Shown piece after piece: positions 42,676 through 53,932 of a stretch of 64,000 bases of DNA. The notes beneath the pieces were generated by a model. It had not been told where the DNA came from. It worked only from the letters and a program-made list of their open reading frames with translations, and searched no databases. The stretch's first letter is position 1, and every line of letters starts with the position of its first letter. Both the position numbers and the translations under genes were made by a program. Source of the stretch: Neobacillus mesonae. Its GTDB lineage: Bacteria > Bacillota > Bacilli > Bacillales > Cytobacillaceae. The stretch covers positions 4,234,084-4,298,083 of the forward strand of contig NZ_KV440949.1 in NCBI RefSeq assembly GCF_001636315.1, read 5' to 3'.

Positions 42676-44391
42676 ATGAAGAAGAAAAGTATGCTCATGT
42701 TGGCTGCTTTAATGCTTGTCCTGTCAGCGTTCTTGGCAGCGTGCAGCGGCAGCAACAAAGCAGGGACAAAGAAAGAAGACGATAATAAAGGGAAGACTGA
42801 AGAAACAGCTGAGCCGCAAGATGGCGGTACATTAGTATACGCTCTTGATTCTGCTCCGGATGGAAAATTTAACTACGCGTTTTACGGAACTTCGACTGAT
42901 GCTGAAGTCATTGACTTCTTTGATGAAAACCTCATCAAGTTTGATGACAAGCTGCAGCCTCAGTCAAATATTGCTTCTTGGAAAACAGAAGATAATAAAG
43001 TATATGATTTTGAATTCAAACAAGGTGTGAAATGGCAAAATGGTGAAGAATTATCAGTTAAAGACTGGGAATTCGCACTCAAAGTAATTGCTGACAAAGA
43101 CTATGACGGCCCACGTTATGAAAACGTAAGAAACATCGTTGGTGTACAAGAATATCACGATGGTAAAGCTAAAGAAATCTCAGGTATCAAAGTAATTGAC
43201 GACTACCATATTCAAATTACGTTTGATAAGGCTCGTGTAAATAACTTAGAAAACCTTTGGACATACCCAATGTCCCGCAAAGAATTTGAAGGCATTGCAG
43301 TAAAAGACATGATGTCTTCTGAACAAGTTCGTACAAAGCCTGTAGGTTTAGGACCATATAAGGTTACAAAAATCGTTCCAGGTGAATCCATCGAAATGGA
43401 ACGCTTCAATGATTACTTCGGCGGAAAACCGCACATCGATAAAATTGTTATCAAAGTTATCGATCCATCACTTTCCGTTGGTGAACTTAAAAACGGTACA
43501 CTTGATATGACATCATTCCATCCAAGCATTATTGATCAAGTAAAGGCGCTAGACAATGTAAATGCTGTTACTTACCCTGGCCTAAGCTATTACTATGTTG
43601 GTTTCAGATTAGGTACTTGGGATGGCAAGAAAAACGTTATGAACGAACCAAAATATCAAGATCTTAAACTGCGTGAAGCTATGTACTATGCGATTAATCG
43701 CGAAGAATGGGTAAAAGCGTTCTTCTTCGGTGTAGGTAAACCAGTTAACCGTCCTGTTCCAACAAATCACTGGATAGCAGCTCCAAATGATCAGTTAGAG
43801 CAATTTGCTTATGACCCTGAAAAAGCAAAGCAGCTTTTAGACGAAGCAGGGTACAAAGATGTTGATGGCGATGGCTTCCGTGAGGATCCAAACGGCAAGA
43901 AATTTGTTGTCAACTTCAGCCACTATGCAACGCAAAATCCAACATTTGAAGCTCGTGCAAAAGCATTGACTCAATATTGGGAAGAAGTTGGCTTAAAAAC
44001 AAAACTATCAATGACTGATGTCAACCTATATTACGATATGCTTGAAAAAGGCGATAAGTCAATGGAAGTATTCTTTGGCGGATGGGGAACTGGTTCCGAT
44101 CCGGATCCAACTCCTCTATGGAGCTCAAAAGCAGTTTGGAACTATCCACGCTGGGTAAATGCTGACAGTGACAAATTGCTTGCTGATGCAATTGATATGA
44201 GCGTAGTTGGTACAGATACAGAAAAACGTAAACAAATTTACGTTGATTGGCAGAAACTATTCATGAAAGAACTGCCTGCCCTTCCAATTGCGGAACTTGA
44301 AGAAACAATGGCAGTTGCCAAGCGAGTTCAAGGTGTTACATTTGACGTTTCTGGTATGAACCGTCCTAACAATTGGTGGATTAAACAATAA
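42676..44391 (+). CDS. appA: AppA, oligopeptide-binding lipoprotein
   Basis: 571 residues with lipobox LAAC (Cys23), then a charged linker rich in Lys, Asp and Glu. The SBP_bac_5 fold follows: GVKWQNGEELSVKDWEFALK and REAMYYAINREEW. It is membrane-tethered and captures peptides for AppBC. It lies between the ATPases and the permeases, and a strong hairpin after it probably raises its expression relative to the downstream permeases. Confidence 0.94.
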   Translation: MKKKSMLMLAALMLVLSAFLAACSGSNKAGTKKEDDNKGKTEETAEPQDGGTLVYALDSAPDGKFNYAFYGTSTDAEVIDFFDENLIKFDDKLQPQSNIASWKTEDNKVYDFEFKQGVKWQNGEELSVKDWEFALKVIADKDYDGPRYENVRNIVGVQEYHDGKAKEISGIKVIDDYHIQITFDKARVNNLENLWTYPMSRKEFEGIAVKDMMSSEQVRTKPVGLGPYKVTKIVPGESIEMERFNDYFGGKPHIDKIVIKVIDPSLSVGELKNGTLDMTSFHPSIIDQVKALDNVNAVTYPGLSYYYVGFRLGTWDGKKNVMNEPKYQDLKLREAMYYAINREEWVKAFFFGVGKPVNRPVPTNHWIAAPNDQLEQFAYDPEKAKQLLDEAGYKDVDGDGFREDPNGKKFVVNFSHYATQNPTFEARAKALTQYWEEVGLKTKLSMTDVNLYYDMLEKGDKSMEVFFGGWGTGSDPDPTPLWSSKAVWNYPRWVNADSDKLLADAIDMSVVGTDTEKRKQIYVDWQKLFMKELPALPIAELEETMAVAKRVQGVTFDVSGMNRPNNWWIKQ

Positions 44392-44458
44392 TGACAGCAG
44401 TCTAACATGGTTTAAACTATGTTAATGGATGCGATTCATTACCATTAGCCTGCTATTA

Positions 44459-44515
44459 TTCAAATCGGGTGAGGAATAGAAGAATTCATTCTTTTTTAAT
44501 CCTCACCCATTTGAA
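44459..44515 (+). promoter_or_regulatory. Long hairpin in the appA-appB gap
   Basis: TTCAAAT-c-GGGTGAGGA and TCCTCACCC-ATTTGAA form a stem of about 16 pairs, extended inside by AAGAA/TTCTT. It sits in the 184-bp gap after appA, and lacks a T-run after the stem. It may stabilise the 3' end of the appA message after processing, or act as a partial terminator, so that the binding protein exceeds the permeases. Confidence 0.7.
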
Positions 44516-44575
44516 TCAATAGGCTACATACCTCACAACTGTGTTTAACATGGTTTATAGACAAGGAGAATGCAC

Positions 44576-45541
44576 ATGCTAAAGTATGCATTTCGAAGAA
44601 TATTGGGCATGATTCCGATGCTATTCCTGATCTCCATCATTGTCTTCACCTTAGCGAAATTAATGCCTGGGGACTCTTTTGCTGGTGAAATTGATCCAAG
44701 AAATACAAACCCGCAATATATTCAAGAAATGCGGGAGAAATTAGGATATAATGATCCACTGCCACAACAGTATTTCAGATGGATTGGCAATTTTGCTCAG
44801 GGGGATTTTGGAAAATCAACACGCTATAAAATTCAAGTATCGGAAGTAATTAGTGAACGTCTGCCGAACACGATTATGCTCGGTCTAACCTCAATCATAA
44901 TAACTTATTTCCTTGCATTTATTATGGGTACCTACGCGGGACGAAAGCCATATACACTTGGAGATAACCTAATAGGCGGACTGAATTATCTAGGATTGTC
45001 GATACCGTCCTTTGTTGCCGGGGTATTTGCCATTTTCCTATTTTCATTTACGCTTGGATGGTTTCCATCAAACGGTTCAGTTGATATTGGCGTAACCGAA
45101 GGAACTCTAGAATATTGGTTAAGCCGTTTTCACCATGTATTATTACCAGCTCTAGTTCTAGGATTATTAAGTACAGCTAGCTATACGCAATTTTTACGGA
45201 ATGACATAATTGAAAACAGCCGAAAAGATTTTGTCCGCACTGCTCGTGCGAAAGGGACATCAGAAAGAAAAATTTATAATGTGCATATTTTAAGAAACTC
45301 GGTGATTCCGCTCATTACTTTCTTGGGCTTTGACCTTGTAGCCATCATCAGCGGCGCAATTATCACTGAAACAATCTTTACTTATCCCGGCCTGGGGCAG
45401 CTATTCCTGCAATCTGTTGGGACAAGGGATTATCCGGTTTTAATGACTTTGACAATGTTATTCTCATTCATAACCCTAATTGGCAACTTGGTTGCTGATA
45501 TATTATATGGTGTTGTGGATCCGAGAATTAGGTTAGATTAG
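44576..45541 (+). CDS. appB: AppB, oligopeptide ABC permease
   Basis: 321 residues from ATG 44576, seven bases after AAGGAG (an ATG at 44570 is too close). Six membrane helices; N-terminal MLKYAFRRILGMIPMLFLIS, the permease EAA-type loop FVRTARAKGTSERKIYN, and C-terminal DILYGVVDPRIRLD. It forms the channel with AppC. Confidence 0.94.
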   Translation: MLKYAFRRILGMIPMLFLISIIVFTLAKLMPGDSFAGEIDPRNTNPQYIQEMREKLGYNDPLPQQYFRWIGNFAQGDFGKSTRYKIQVSEVISERLPNTIMLGLTSIIITYFLAFIMGTYAGRKPYTLGDNLIGGLNYLGLSIPSFVAGVFAIFLFSFTLGWFPSNGSVDIGVTEGTLEYWLSRFHHVLLPALVLGLLSTASYTQFLRNDIIENSRKDFVRTARAKGTSERKIYNVHILRNSVIPLITFLGFDLVAIISGAIITETIFTYPGLGQLFLQSVGTRDYPVLMTLTMLFSFITLIGNLVADILYGVVDPRIRLD

Positions 45542-45552
45542 GGGGAGACAAA

Positions 45553-46464
45553 ATGGAAGTAGTGACACAGAAAGATACAAATATAAAGACTCAACCCCCG
45601 AAAAAAAGTTTATCACCGTGGGCAATGGCACGCAGAAAATTCACAAAAAATAAATTAGCCATGACCAGTTTGATTTTTTTAATCATTGTTGCGATTGTCT
45701 CATTTCTCGCACCATATATCACAACGGCGGATGTTTCAAGGATTAATATCGGGCAAATGTCATTAGAACCTTCGAGTGAGCATTGGCTCGGTACGGATAA
45801 GGCCGGACGTGATGTCTTTACTCGTTTATTGTACGGGGGAAGAATTTCTCTCTTGGTTGGACTAAGTTGTACACTTTTTGTTATCTTCCTTGGGACATTA
45901 ATTGGCTCCGTAGCCGGATATTTCGGTGGTGCGGTCGACAATTTATTAATGAGATTTACCGATTTAATCTTGAACTTTCCGTTCTTAGTGTTTGTTATTG
46001 TCCTAAACGCGATCCTATTTGGGAAGGTAAATGGTTTATGGGTATTAATTATCGTTATTAGTATCCTTAGCTGGGGCGGAATTGCACGGATTGTGCGCAG
46101 TAAGGTATTAGCAGAAAAAGAAAATGAATATATTACTGCAGCAATTTCAATTGGCTGTTCACCGGCTAAAATAATCGTAAAACACCTGCTGCCAAATATT
46201 TTATCAACCATTATTGTACAAGCGACTATTACGTTTGCAACCATGATTGTTGCCGAAACAGGATTAAGTTTCCTGGGCTTCGGTGTTCCGCAGGAAATTC
46301 CTAGCTGGGGAAATATGTTGAACTCCGCAAATGAACCAGATGTTCTTCAGTATAAACTATGGATTTGGATGCCTCCTGCATTGATTATTACAATTACAAT
46401 TTTGTCTATTAATTTCATTGGAGAGGGAATTAAAGATGCCTTTAATCCTAAATCCAGAAGGTAA
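45553..46464 (+). CDS. appC: AppC, oligopeptide ABC permease
   Basis: 303 residues. An N-terminal cytoplasmic segment precedes the first helix; then HWLGTDKAGRDVFTRLLYG, the EAA loop EYITAAISIGCSPAKII, and FLGFGVPQEIPSWG are all typical of DppC/OppC proteins. A terminator follows, so the app operon ends here. Confidence 0.94.
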   Translation: MEVVTQKDTNIKTQPPKKSLSPWAMARRKFTKNKLAMTSLIFLIIVAIVSFLAPYITTADVSRINIGQMSLEPSSEHWLGTDKAGRDVFTRLLYGGRISLLVGLSCTLFVIFLGTLIGSVAGYFGGAVDNLLMRFTDLILNFPFLVFVIVLNAILFGKVNGLWVLIIVISILSWGGIARIVRSKVLAEKENEYITAAISIGCSPAKIIVKHLLPNILSTIIVQATITFATMIVAETGLSFLGFGVPQEIPSWGNMLNSANEPDVLQYKLWIWMPPALIITITILSINFIGEGIKDAFNPKSRR

Positions 46465-46497
46465 AAATCTACCATCCAGAAATGGTAGATTTTTTTC
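46463..46497 (+). terminator. Terminator after the app operon
   Basis: AAAAATCTACCAT / ATGGTAGATTTTTTT perfect stem plus T-run. Confidence 0.87.
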
Positions 46498-46735
46498 ATG
46501 GAAAAGGGGAGAGGCGCAAATAATGCGTCCGGTCAATTTCTTTTAGGTAAAATATATAGATAACTTTTTTAGATAAATAAAGCTAAGCTCTGCTCACACC
46601 GCCTTTTTGGTTACCACTTTTGCAATACGTTAAGCATTTGTGCTTTATCCCCAAATTATATATCTTTAGGAATAAATTAACTACTACCTGCCCATACTGA
46701 GTGACAAATAGCTACTTGAAGTGAGGGGTTGTTAT

Positions 46736-47482
46736 ATGTTGTATCTTCATGATGTATGGGTGAATTGGTTTGAAGGGGAAGAGAACGGTTATAATATTTG
46801 CCATTTTCACGAATGGCGTAAAGATGATGCAGTAGAACTGCTAGACCAAGTTCCGCTAATAAGAGTAGAACCGGTTTTATTCCACTATATTGAGAATGAT
46901 CTGGCAGAATTACCACAGCAGCTGTTAGATGATATTTTTCAAAAAGCATATCTTAGAAAAAATCACGAGAGAATCCAGCTGGAATATTGCTTTGTAGTAA
47001 CGGATGGTACTGGAATTCTAGCTGTTGATACGATTGGTTATAACATTCCTATTCGCAAGAGCAGATTAATTCCAAGACAGGAACAATTGGTATATGAAAT
47101 GATATCAGCCCACGAAGCAAAGAATTATCAATTTAATGGACATCAGAAAGAGAAGGAATTTCATATTTTATCCCCAGATCCGGAACTGATGAGAGGATTA
47201 ACAAGAAAAGAACGTCAGTTAAAGCAATTATTATTCATGGCCCTTGATCAATTATTTTCATCGAGTAATGAAGCGGAAGTCCGTTATTGGTATACTGAAT
47301 GGTGTCCCGAGCGTTATTCACTTATTCAAGAAATGAAATTTGACGTTGCTTGGGAGCAGTTGTTTGAAGAAACCAAATATGGATGGTCCGAAAAGCATGA
47401 AATATTCTGTGAAAATATTATTAAAGGACAGCCATTTTTTGAAAAACTTTGGGAAATGGAAAATGGGTCAAAAGTAAACTAA
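46736..47482 (+). CDS. yjbA: YjbA, UPF0736 protein
   Basis: 248 residues from ATG 46736 with GTGAGGGG seven bases upstream. It begins [20 protein letters not shown], with [33 protein letters not shown] and [10 protein letters not shown], matching the UPF0736 family. It lies between app and trpS as in B. subtilis. No catalytic motif is visible; function unknown. Confidence 0.9.
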   Translation: MLYLHDVWVNWFEGEENGYNICHFHEWRKDDAVELLDQVPLIRVEPVLFHYIENDLAELPQQLLDDIFQKAYLRKNHERIQLEYCFVVTDGTGILAVDTIGYNIPIRKSRLIPRQEQLVYEMISAHEAKNYQFNGHQKEKEFHILSPDPELMRGLTRKERQLKQLLFMALDQLFSSSNEAEVRYWYTEWCPERYSLIQEMKFDVAWEQLFEETKYGWSEKHEIFCENIIKGQPFFEKLWEMENGSKVN

Positions 47483-47535
47483 AAGCCTGTTGCAAAAGGT
47501 ACATCTCGATACCTTTTGTAAATCAGGCTTTTTTT
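47480..47535. terminator. Bidirectional terminator between yjbA and trpS
   Basis: AAAAGCCTG ... CAGGCTTTTTTTT outer stem with inner AAAAGGT/ACCTTTT; T-runs on both strands. Confidence 0.8.
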
Positions 47536-47536
47536 T

Positions 47537-48538
<1,002 letters not shown>

Positions 48539-48544
48539 CTAAAA

Positions 48545-48830
48545 AATATATAAAAAAGCCATTCATCCCATAAATAGGGACGAATGGCTCGCGGTACCAC
48601 CCTAATTACTCAGAAGCATCTGAGTCTCTTAAGTCTTGATTGTTTATAGCACAATCAAGCATCCTTGTAACGCAGGAAGACGTCAGTCCCTACTTTCTAA
48701 AACGGGTTCGGGGTGAAGCTCAAAAGTCCATTCCGCATTTCCATCATGTTTGTTTCCACCAGCCACAAACTCTCTGTAATGACTAAAAATACGTACTACT
48801 CTTTATCATTGCATTCTATTTAACATGTGA
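48545..48830 (-). ncRNA. T-box leader of trpS (Trp specifier)
   Basis: On the minus strand the T-box sequence AGGGTGGTACCGCG (48603-48590) precedes a terminator stem GAGCCATTCGTCCC / GGATGAATGGC followed by T6 (48589-48552). Upstream, GAATGGAC offers TGG (48730-48728) as the specifier codon, and CAGAGAG plus GCTGGTGGAAA are the usual stem I features. The antiterminator forms when uncharged tRNA-Trp binds. A TATAAT-like -10 lies just upstream, near 48840. Confidence 0.93.
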
Positions 48831-49246
48831 TTACACCTATTATAAATGAAGCACATATTTAATTTCAAGTAAGTGAAAAATAATGAAGGAAGAAGCAGGT
48901 ACTAAAAGTATATTGAAATAACTTAATTCTAGAATAATTTGTGTGAAAAACTATGCTAATATGAATAGTGGGAAAATTCTGTAAGCGTTATCAATTTTGT
49001 TGTTAAGTCGGCAAACGCTTTTTTGGGAAAGTCCAACAAACGCTGATTTAAAAGGGTTTTCAGGCTGTTGGAATTCAAAAAAATTGTCGTAAAGCAAAAT
49101 TATAGCATATTTTTTTACTAGGAATACTTGTGATTAATGACAAAATAGAAAATTAATTTTCAAAAAGTAATGTACAAATAATTTTAAAATATGTATAATA
49201 GGCAATGTAGTAATTTTTCAGAAAAATAGAAAAGGGAGGTCTACCA
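48831..49246. promoter_or_regulatory. opp leader region with perfect cre site
   Basis: 416 bp with no gene. TGTAAGCGTTATCA at 48980-48993 fits every position of the CcpA cre consensus TGWAANCGNTNWCA. Upstream TAATAT near 48957-48962 could be a -10. About 40 bases after the cre site, TCCAACA and TGTTGGA (49031-49073) close a hairpin. The leader to oppA is then about 280 bases, long enough for post-initiation control. CcpA repression of opp is the natural reading but unproved. Confidence 0.65.
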
Positions 49247-50896
49247 GTGAAGAAAACTAAACTTTCACTACTTTTAGTTTTATCGCTAGTGTTAAGCATG
49301 TTCCTAGCCGCATGTTCAGGTGGAAAAGATAATGCTGACGGCGATAAAGGCAAGACAGGAGATACTGGTAAAAAGGATGTAAAGCAAGAACTACGTATTA
49401 ATATCAGCACTGAGCCATTCTCACTACACCCAGGTCTTGCAAACGATTCCACTTCCGGCGGTGTCATCAGACAAATCTATGATGGCTTAACTCGTATCGG
49501 TAAAGATGGTAAGCCTGAAATGGCAGCAGCAGAAGATGTAAAAACTTCTGATGATTTAAAGACTTACACATTCAAGCTTCGTGATGCTAAATGGTCAAAC
49601 GGAGATCCTGTAACTGCAGAAGACTTCGTTTATGCATGGCAATGGGCAGTTGACCCTGCAAACCAATCACAATATGCTTATCAGCTATACTATGTGAAAA
49701 ACGGTCAGGCAATCAACGAAGGAAATGCAAAAGCTGATACACTTGGCGTAAAAGCTATTGATGACAAAACATTGGAAGTAACATTAGAAAACCCTACTCC
49801 TTATTTCTTGGAGTTAACAGCTTTCTACACATACTCTCCAGTTAATAGTAAAGTTGCGAAAGCAAACAAAGACTGGTATAAAGATGCTGGCGACCAATAC
49901 ACATCAAATGGTCCTTTCAAGATGGTTTCATGGGAGCACAGCAGCAAAATCGTTCTTGAAAAGAACGAAAATTATTGGGATGCTGCAAATGTTAAATTAA
50001 CGAAAATTTCAATGGATATGATCAATGATGGTAATACAGAACTTAATATGTTTAAGAACGGTGAATTAGATTGGGCCGGTTCTCCTCTTGGAAAACTTCC
50101 AATTGATGTTCTTCCACAGTTAAAGTCTGATGGCTCACTTCATACGCAGCCAATCGCAGGGGTTTATTGGTATAAATTTAATACTGAAAAGCCACCATTG
50201 AACAATGCTAATATTCGTAAAGCACTTGCATATGCAATTAACCGTAAGGCAATTGTAGAAAACGTAACTCTTGGCGGACAAATTCCAGCAATGGCAGCTG
50301 TACCACCATCCATGATCAAAGAAAATGAGACAGGTTACTTCAAGGATAATGATGTTGCAAAAGCAAAAGAATTCTTAGCTGCAGGCTTAAAAGATCTTGG
50401 TTTAAGCGATGCGTCTAAGCTTCCAACCATCACTCTTTCTTATAATACTGATGAAGGGCATCAAAAGATTGCTCAAGCTATTCAGGATATGTGGAAGAAA
50501 GAGCTTGGCATCAATGTAAAACTTGAAAACGAAGAATGGAAAGTTTACATTACAAAACTTCATTCTGGTGATTATCAAATTGGCCGTATGGGCTGGTTAG
50601 GTGACTTTAACGATCCAATCAACTTCCTAGAGTTGTTCCGTGACAAAAAAGGCGGTAACAATGATACAAACTGGGAAAATCCTAAGTTTAAGCAATTGCT
50701 GACTGATTCTCAAACTGAATCTGATCCAGCAAAACGTTTACAAATGTTAAAAGATGCAGAAGCTATCTTTATGGATGAAATGCCAGTAGCACCAATCTAT
50801 TTCTACACTAATAGCTGGGTTCAAAACGAGAAGTTGAAAGATGTCGTTGTATCTGGTCTTGGTGATGTACAATTTAAGTGGGCTCATTTCGAATAA
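49247..50896 (+). CDS. oppA: OppA, oligopeptide-binding lipoprotein
   Basis: 549 residues with lipobox LAAC (Cys23), SBP_bac_5 fold: EPFSLHPGLANDSTSGGVIRQ, LRDAKWSNGDPVTAEDFVYAW, IRKALAYAINRKAIVENV, ending FKWAHFE. In B. subtilis it takes up nutritive peptides and signalling peptides for sporulation and competence (Phr). AAAGGGAGG lies before the ATG. The order oppA-B-C-D-F is that of B. subtilis. Confidence 0.95.
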   Translation: MKKTKLSLLLVLSLVLSMFLAACSGGKDNADGDKGKTGDTGKKDVKQELRINISTEPFSLHPGLANDSTSGGVIRQIYDGLTRIGKDGKPEMAAAEDVKTSDDLKTYTFKLRDAKWSNGDPVTAEDFVYAWQWAVDPANQSQYAYQLYYVKNGQAINEGNAKADTLGVKAIDDKTLEVTLENPTPYFLELTAFYTYSPVNSKVAKANKDWYKDAGDQYTSNGPFKMVSWEHSSKIVLEKNENYWDAANVKLTKISMDMINDGNTELNMFKNGELDWAGSPLGKLPIDVLPQLKSDGSLHTQPIAGVYWYKFNTEKPPLNNANIRKALAYAINRKAIVENVTLGGQIPAMAAVPPSMIKENETGYFKDNDVAKAKEFLAAGLKDLGLSDASKLPTITLSYNTDEGHQKIAQAIQDMWKKELGINVKLENEEWKVYITKLHSGDYQIGRMGWLGDFNDPINFLELFRDKKGGNNDTNWENPKFKQLLTDSQTESDPAKRLQMLKDAEAIFMDEMPVAPIYFYTNSWVQNEKLKDVVVSGLGDVQFKWAHFE

Positions 50897-50921
50897 ACCC
50901 AATTAAATTTCTAATTAGAAC

Positions 50922-50955
50922 AAAGGTATATGGGGAATTTCCCCGTATACCTTCG
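50922..50955 (+). promoter_or_regulatory. Hairpin in the oppA-oppB gap
   Basis: AAGGTATA-t-GGGGAA and TTCCCC-g-TATACCTT pair almost fully and lack a clean T-run. As in the app operon, it sits just after the binding-protein gene and probably favours oppA mRNA over the rest. Confidence 0.7.
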
Positions 50956-50998
50956 TTTCTGATTGGGGCCTTTTTAGCAAAATATGGAGGTGTGTCAT

Positions 50999-51934
50999 TT
51001 GGTAAAATATATTAGCAAACGTATGCTTTATATGATTGTTTCTTTACTTATCATCATAACGGCAACGTTTTTCTTAATGAGAATAGCACCCGGAAACCCA
51101 TTCACATCTGAAAAAAAATTACCTCCTGAAATTGAGGCAAGTCTTAATGCACACTATGGATTAGATAAGCCTTGGTATGTTCAATATGGGGATTATTTAG
51201 TAAGAATTGCTCAATGGGATTTTGGTCCATCGTTTAAATATGAATCACGGACTGTAAATGACTTGATCAACGATGGTTTTCCAGTTTCATTAACGCTTGG
51301 ACTTGAGGCAATTCTTTTTGCGGTTGCTTTTGGAATTATCTTAGGGGTTATTGCCGCTTTAAGGCATAACAAATGGCAGGATTATACCGCAATGATTATA
51401 GCCGTTTTTGGTATATCGGTACCATCATTTATCATGGCTACTTTTTTACAATATATATTTGCGATGGAATTAAAGCTTTTTCCGGTCGCCCGTTGGGAAA
51501 CGTTTTCACACACCATTTTACCTTCAATCGCACTTGGCTTATCGCCAATGGCTTTTATTGCACGATTAACAAGATCGAGCATGCTTGAGGTATTAAGCAA
51601 TGACTATATTAAAACAGCAAAAGCAAAAGGGTTAAGCAGAGGGGCCATGATTATGAAGCATACGATACGTAATGCGATGCTTCCGGTCGTTTCGTACATG
51701 GGACCACTTGCTGCAGGTATTATTACAGGTAGTTTTGTTGTCGAAAAAATCTTTGGTATTCCAGGTTTAGGTTCCCACTTTGTTTTAAGTATTACTAACC
51801 GTGACTATACAGTCATAATGGGTGTTACCGTTTTCTATAGTATCTTATTATTAGTATCAATTCTCCTTGTCGACATTGCATATGGACTGATAGATCCTCG
51901 CATTAAACTGGCTGGCGGGAAGAAGGGAGAATAA
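50999..51934 (+). CDS. oppB: OppB, oligopeptide ABC permease
   Basis: 311 residues from a TTG at 50999, seven bases after GGAGGT; the product then starts at [11 protein letters not shown] as other OppB proteins do. Six helices; [15 protein letters not shown] and the EAA loop [18 protein letters not shown]; ends [15 protein letters not shown]. Confidence 0.94.
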   Translation: MVKYISKRMLYMIVSLLIIITATFFLMRIAPGNPFTSEKKLPPEIEASLNAHYGLDKPWYVQYGDYLVRIAQWDFGPSFKYESRTVNDLINDGFPVSLTLGLEAILFAVAFGIILGVIAALRHNKWQDYTAMIIAVFGISVPSFIMATFLQYIFAMELKLFPVARWETFSHTILPSIALGLSPMAFIARLTRSSMLEVLSNDYIKTAKAKGLSRGAMIMKHTIRNAMLPVVSYMGPLAAGIITGSFVVEKIFGIPGLGSHFVLSITNRDYTVIMGVTVFYSILLLVSILLVDIAYGLIDPRIKLAGGKKGE

Positions 51935-51936
51935 TT

Positions 51937-52860
51937 ATGCAGCAAATTTCAAAAGAAAAATTTCAAATTGTTGGAGCAAAAACATCTGACGCAGAAAAAA
52001 TTTCTAAGCCAAGCCTTTCTTTTTGGAAGGATGTAACTATTCGTTTCCGAAAAAACAAGCTTGCCATGTTTGGGATTGTATTGTTGATAATACTTATTTT
52101 CATGGCAATCTTTGGACCATATATGACTAAATTTGATTATTCTACAAATGATTTAATGAATACGAATAAACCGCCATCATCTACCCATTGGTTTGGAACT
52201 GATGACTTAGGCCGAGATATGTTTGCACGTACATGGCAAGGAGCACGTATCTCACTGTTTATCGGGGTTGCTGCTGCGTTAGTTGACTTTATTATCGGGG
52301 TTACTTGGGGTGGACTAGCTGGCTTTAAGGGCGGCCGTGTCGATGAAATCATGATGCGGATTGCCGATATTTTATATGGGGTTCCATATTTATTGCTAGT
52401 TATTTTACTAATGGTTGTATTAGGTGCAAATTTAACGACAATGATTATAGCAATGACGATAACCGGCTGGATTAATATGTCAAGGATTGTTCGTGGAGAA
52501 GTCCTATCATTAAAGAATCAGGAATATGTTTTAGCTGCAAGAACACTTGGAGCGGGCGTATCACGTATTATGGGCCGTCACTTAATCCCTAATGCGATGG
52601 GTTCAATTCTTGTAACAATGACATTGACTATTCCTTCCGCAATTTTTACGGAATCATTTTTAAGCTTCCTTGGTCTAGGGTTAACACCGCCATTAGCAAG
52701 CTGGGGAACAATGGCCAGTGATGGTTTAGCCTCAATCCAATATTATCCATGGCGTTTGTTTTTCCCGGCGATTTTAATTGCTTTGACCATTTTCGCATTT
52801 AACGTTATCGGTGATGGGCTGCGCGATGCTTTAGACCCACGATTACGGAATAAGGGGTGA
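51937..52860 (+). CDS. oppC: OppC, oligopeptide ABC permease
   Basis: 307 residues: FWKDVTIRFRKNKLAMFGIVLL, HWFGTDDLGRDMFARTWQGARIS, EAA-type loop EYVLAARTLGAGVSRIMG, and SFLGLGLTPPLASWG. Starts two bases after the oppB stop with GGGAGAATA upstream. Inner-membrane subunit of the Opp channel. Confidence 0.95.
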   Translation: MQQISKEKFQIVGAKTSDAEKISKPSLSFWKDVTIRFRKNKLAMFGIVLLIILIFMAIFGPYMTKFDYSTNDLMNTNKPPSSTHWFGTDDLGRDMFARTWQGARISLFIGVAAALVDFIIGVTWGGLAGFKGGRVDEIMMRIADILYGVPYLLLVILLMVVLGANLTTMIIAMTITGWINMSRIVRGEVLSLKNQEYVLAARTLGAGVSRIMGRHLIPNAMGSILVTMTLTIPSAIFTESFLSFLGLGLTPPLASWGTMASDGLASIQYYPWRLFFPAILIALTIFAFNVIGDGLRDALDPRLRNKG

Positions 52861-52864
52861 GAAC

Positions 52865-53932
52865 ATGGAAAAGATACTTGAAGTAAAAGATTTAAGAGTC
52901 TCATTCCAGGTGTATGGAGGAGAAGTACAAGCTGTACGAGGGATTAACTTTGATCTTTATAAAGGTGAAACGCTTGCTGTTGTAGGAGAATCCGGTTCGG
53001 GTAAGTCAGTTTTGAATCAAACAATTATGAAGCTGATTCCAATGCCTCCAGGAAAAATCACAGGCGGGCAGATTCTTTTCCATGGCGAGGATATCGTTAA
53101 GAAATCAGATAAAGAGATGGAAAAAATCCGCGGAAAAGAAATTAGTATGATTTTCCAAGATCCAATGACTTCACTTAACCCAACGATGAAGGTCGGACAT
53201 CAGATCATGGAGGTTTTACTCAAACACCAAAACATGAAATCACAGCAGGCAAAAGAACGGGCCGTTGAATTGCTTCGACTAGTAGGAATCCCCATGCCGG
53301 AAAAACGGGTGAATCAATATCCGCATGAGTTTTCCGGTGGGATGAGACAACGGGCCATGATTGCGATTGCGCTTGCGGCAAATCCAAGCTTGTTAATTGC
53401 CGACGAACCAACAACTGCGCTTGATGTTACGATTCAAGCACAGATTTTAGAATTAATGAAGGATTTACAAAAGAAAATGGATACGTCCATTATCTTTATT
53501 ACCCATGACTTAGGTGTAGTTGCCAATGTAGCTGATAGGGTCGCTGTCATGTATGCGGGACAAATTGTTGAAATTGGTACCGTTGATGAAATTTTCTATG
53601 ACCCGCGCCATCCATACACTTGGGGACTGTTAGCATCAATGCCAAGTTTGGATAGTGATCATAAGACAGAACTTGCCGCAATTCCAGGCACACCGCCGGA
53701 TTTAACAAATCCTCCAAAAGGTGATGCATTCGCTGCTAGAAATCAATATGCAATGGCGATTGATTTTGAGGAAGAGCCGCCAATGTTCCAAGTTTCAGAA
53801 ACTCATTTTGCCAAAACATGGCTGCTGCATCCGGATGCCCCTAAAGTAGAGCCGCCGGAAGCAGTTAAAATAAAGATGCGAAAATTATCCTCTACCTTTG
53901 AAAAACCAGTACTTGTGAAGGAGGGGAAATAA
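52865..53932 (+). CDS. oppD: OppD, oligopeptide ABC transporter ATPase
   Basis: 355 residues. Walker A GESGSGKS, MIFQDPMTSLNP, signature FSGGMRQRAMIA, Walker B LLIADEPTTALD, His loop IITHDLGVV-type (here FITHDLGVVANVA). The C-terminal Opp extension ends in WLLHPDAPKVEPPE. It lacks the four-Cys cluster seen in AppD, in line with B. subtilis OppD. AAGGGGTGAGA lies before the ATG. Confidence 0.94.
   Translation: MEKILEVKDLRVSFQVYGGEVQAVRGINFDLYKGETLAVVGESGSGKSVLNQTIMKLIPMPPGKITGGQILFHGEDIVKKSDKEMEKIRGKEISMIFQDPMTSLNPTMKVGHQIMEVLLKHQNMKSQQAKERAVELLRLVGIPMPEKRVNQYPHEFSGGMRQRAMIAIALAANPSLLIADEPTTALDVTIQAQILELMKDLQKKMDTSIIFITHDLGVVANVADRVAVMYAGQIVEIGTVDEIFYDPRHPYTWGLLASMPSLDSDHKTELAAIPGTPPDLTNPPKGDAFAARNQYAMAIDFEEEPPMFQVSETHFAKTWLLHPDAPKVEPPEAVKIKMRKLSSTFEKPVLVKEGK

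Noticed and set aside
48545..48830. Independent small RNA or CRISPR leader upstream of trpS.
   Set aside because: The T-box sequence, specifier and terminator identify it as a T-box leader of trpS.
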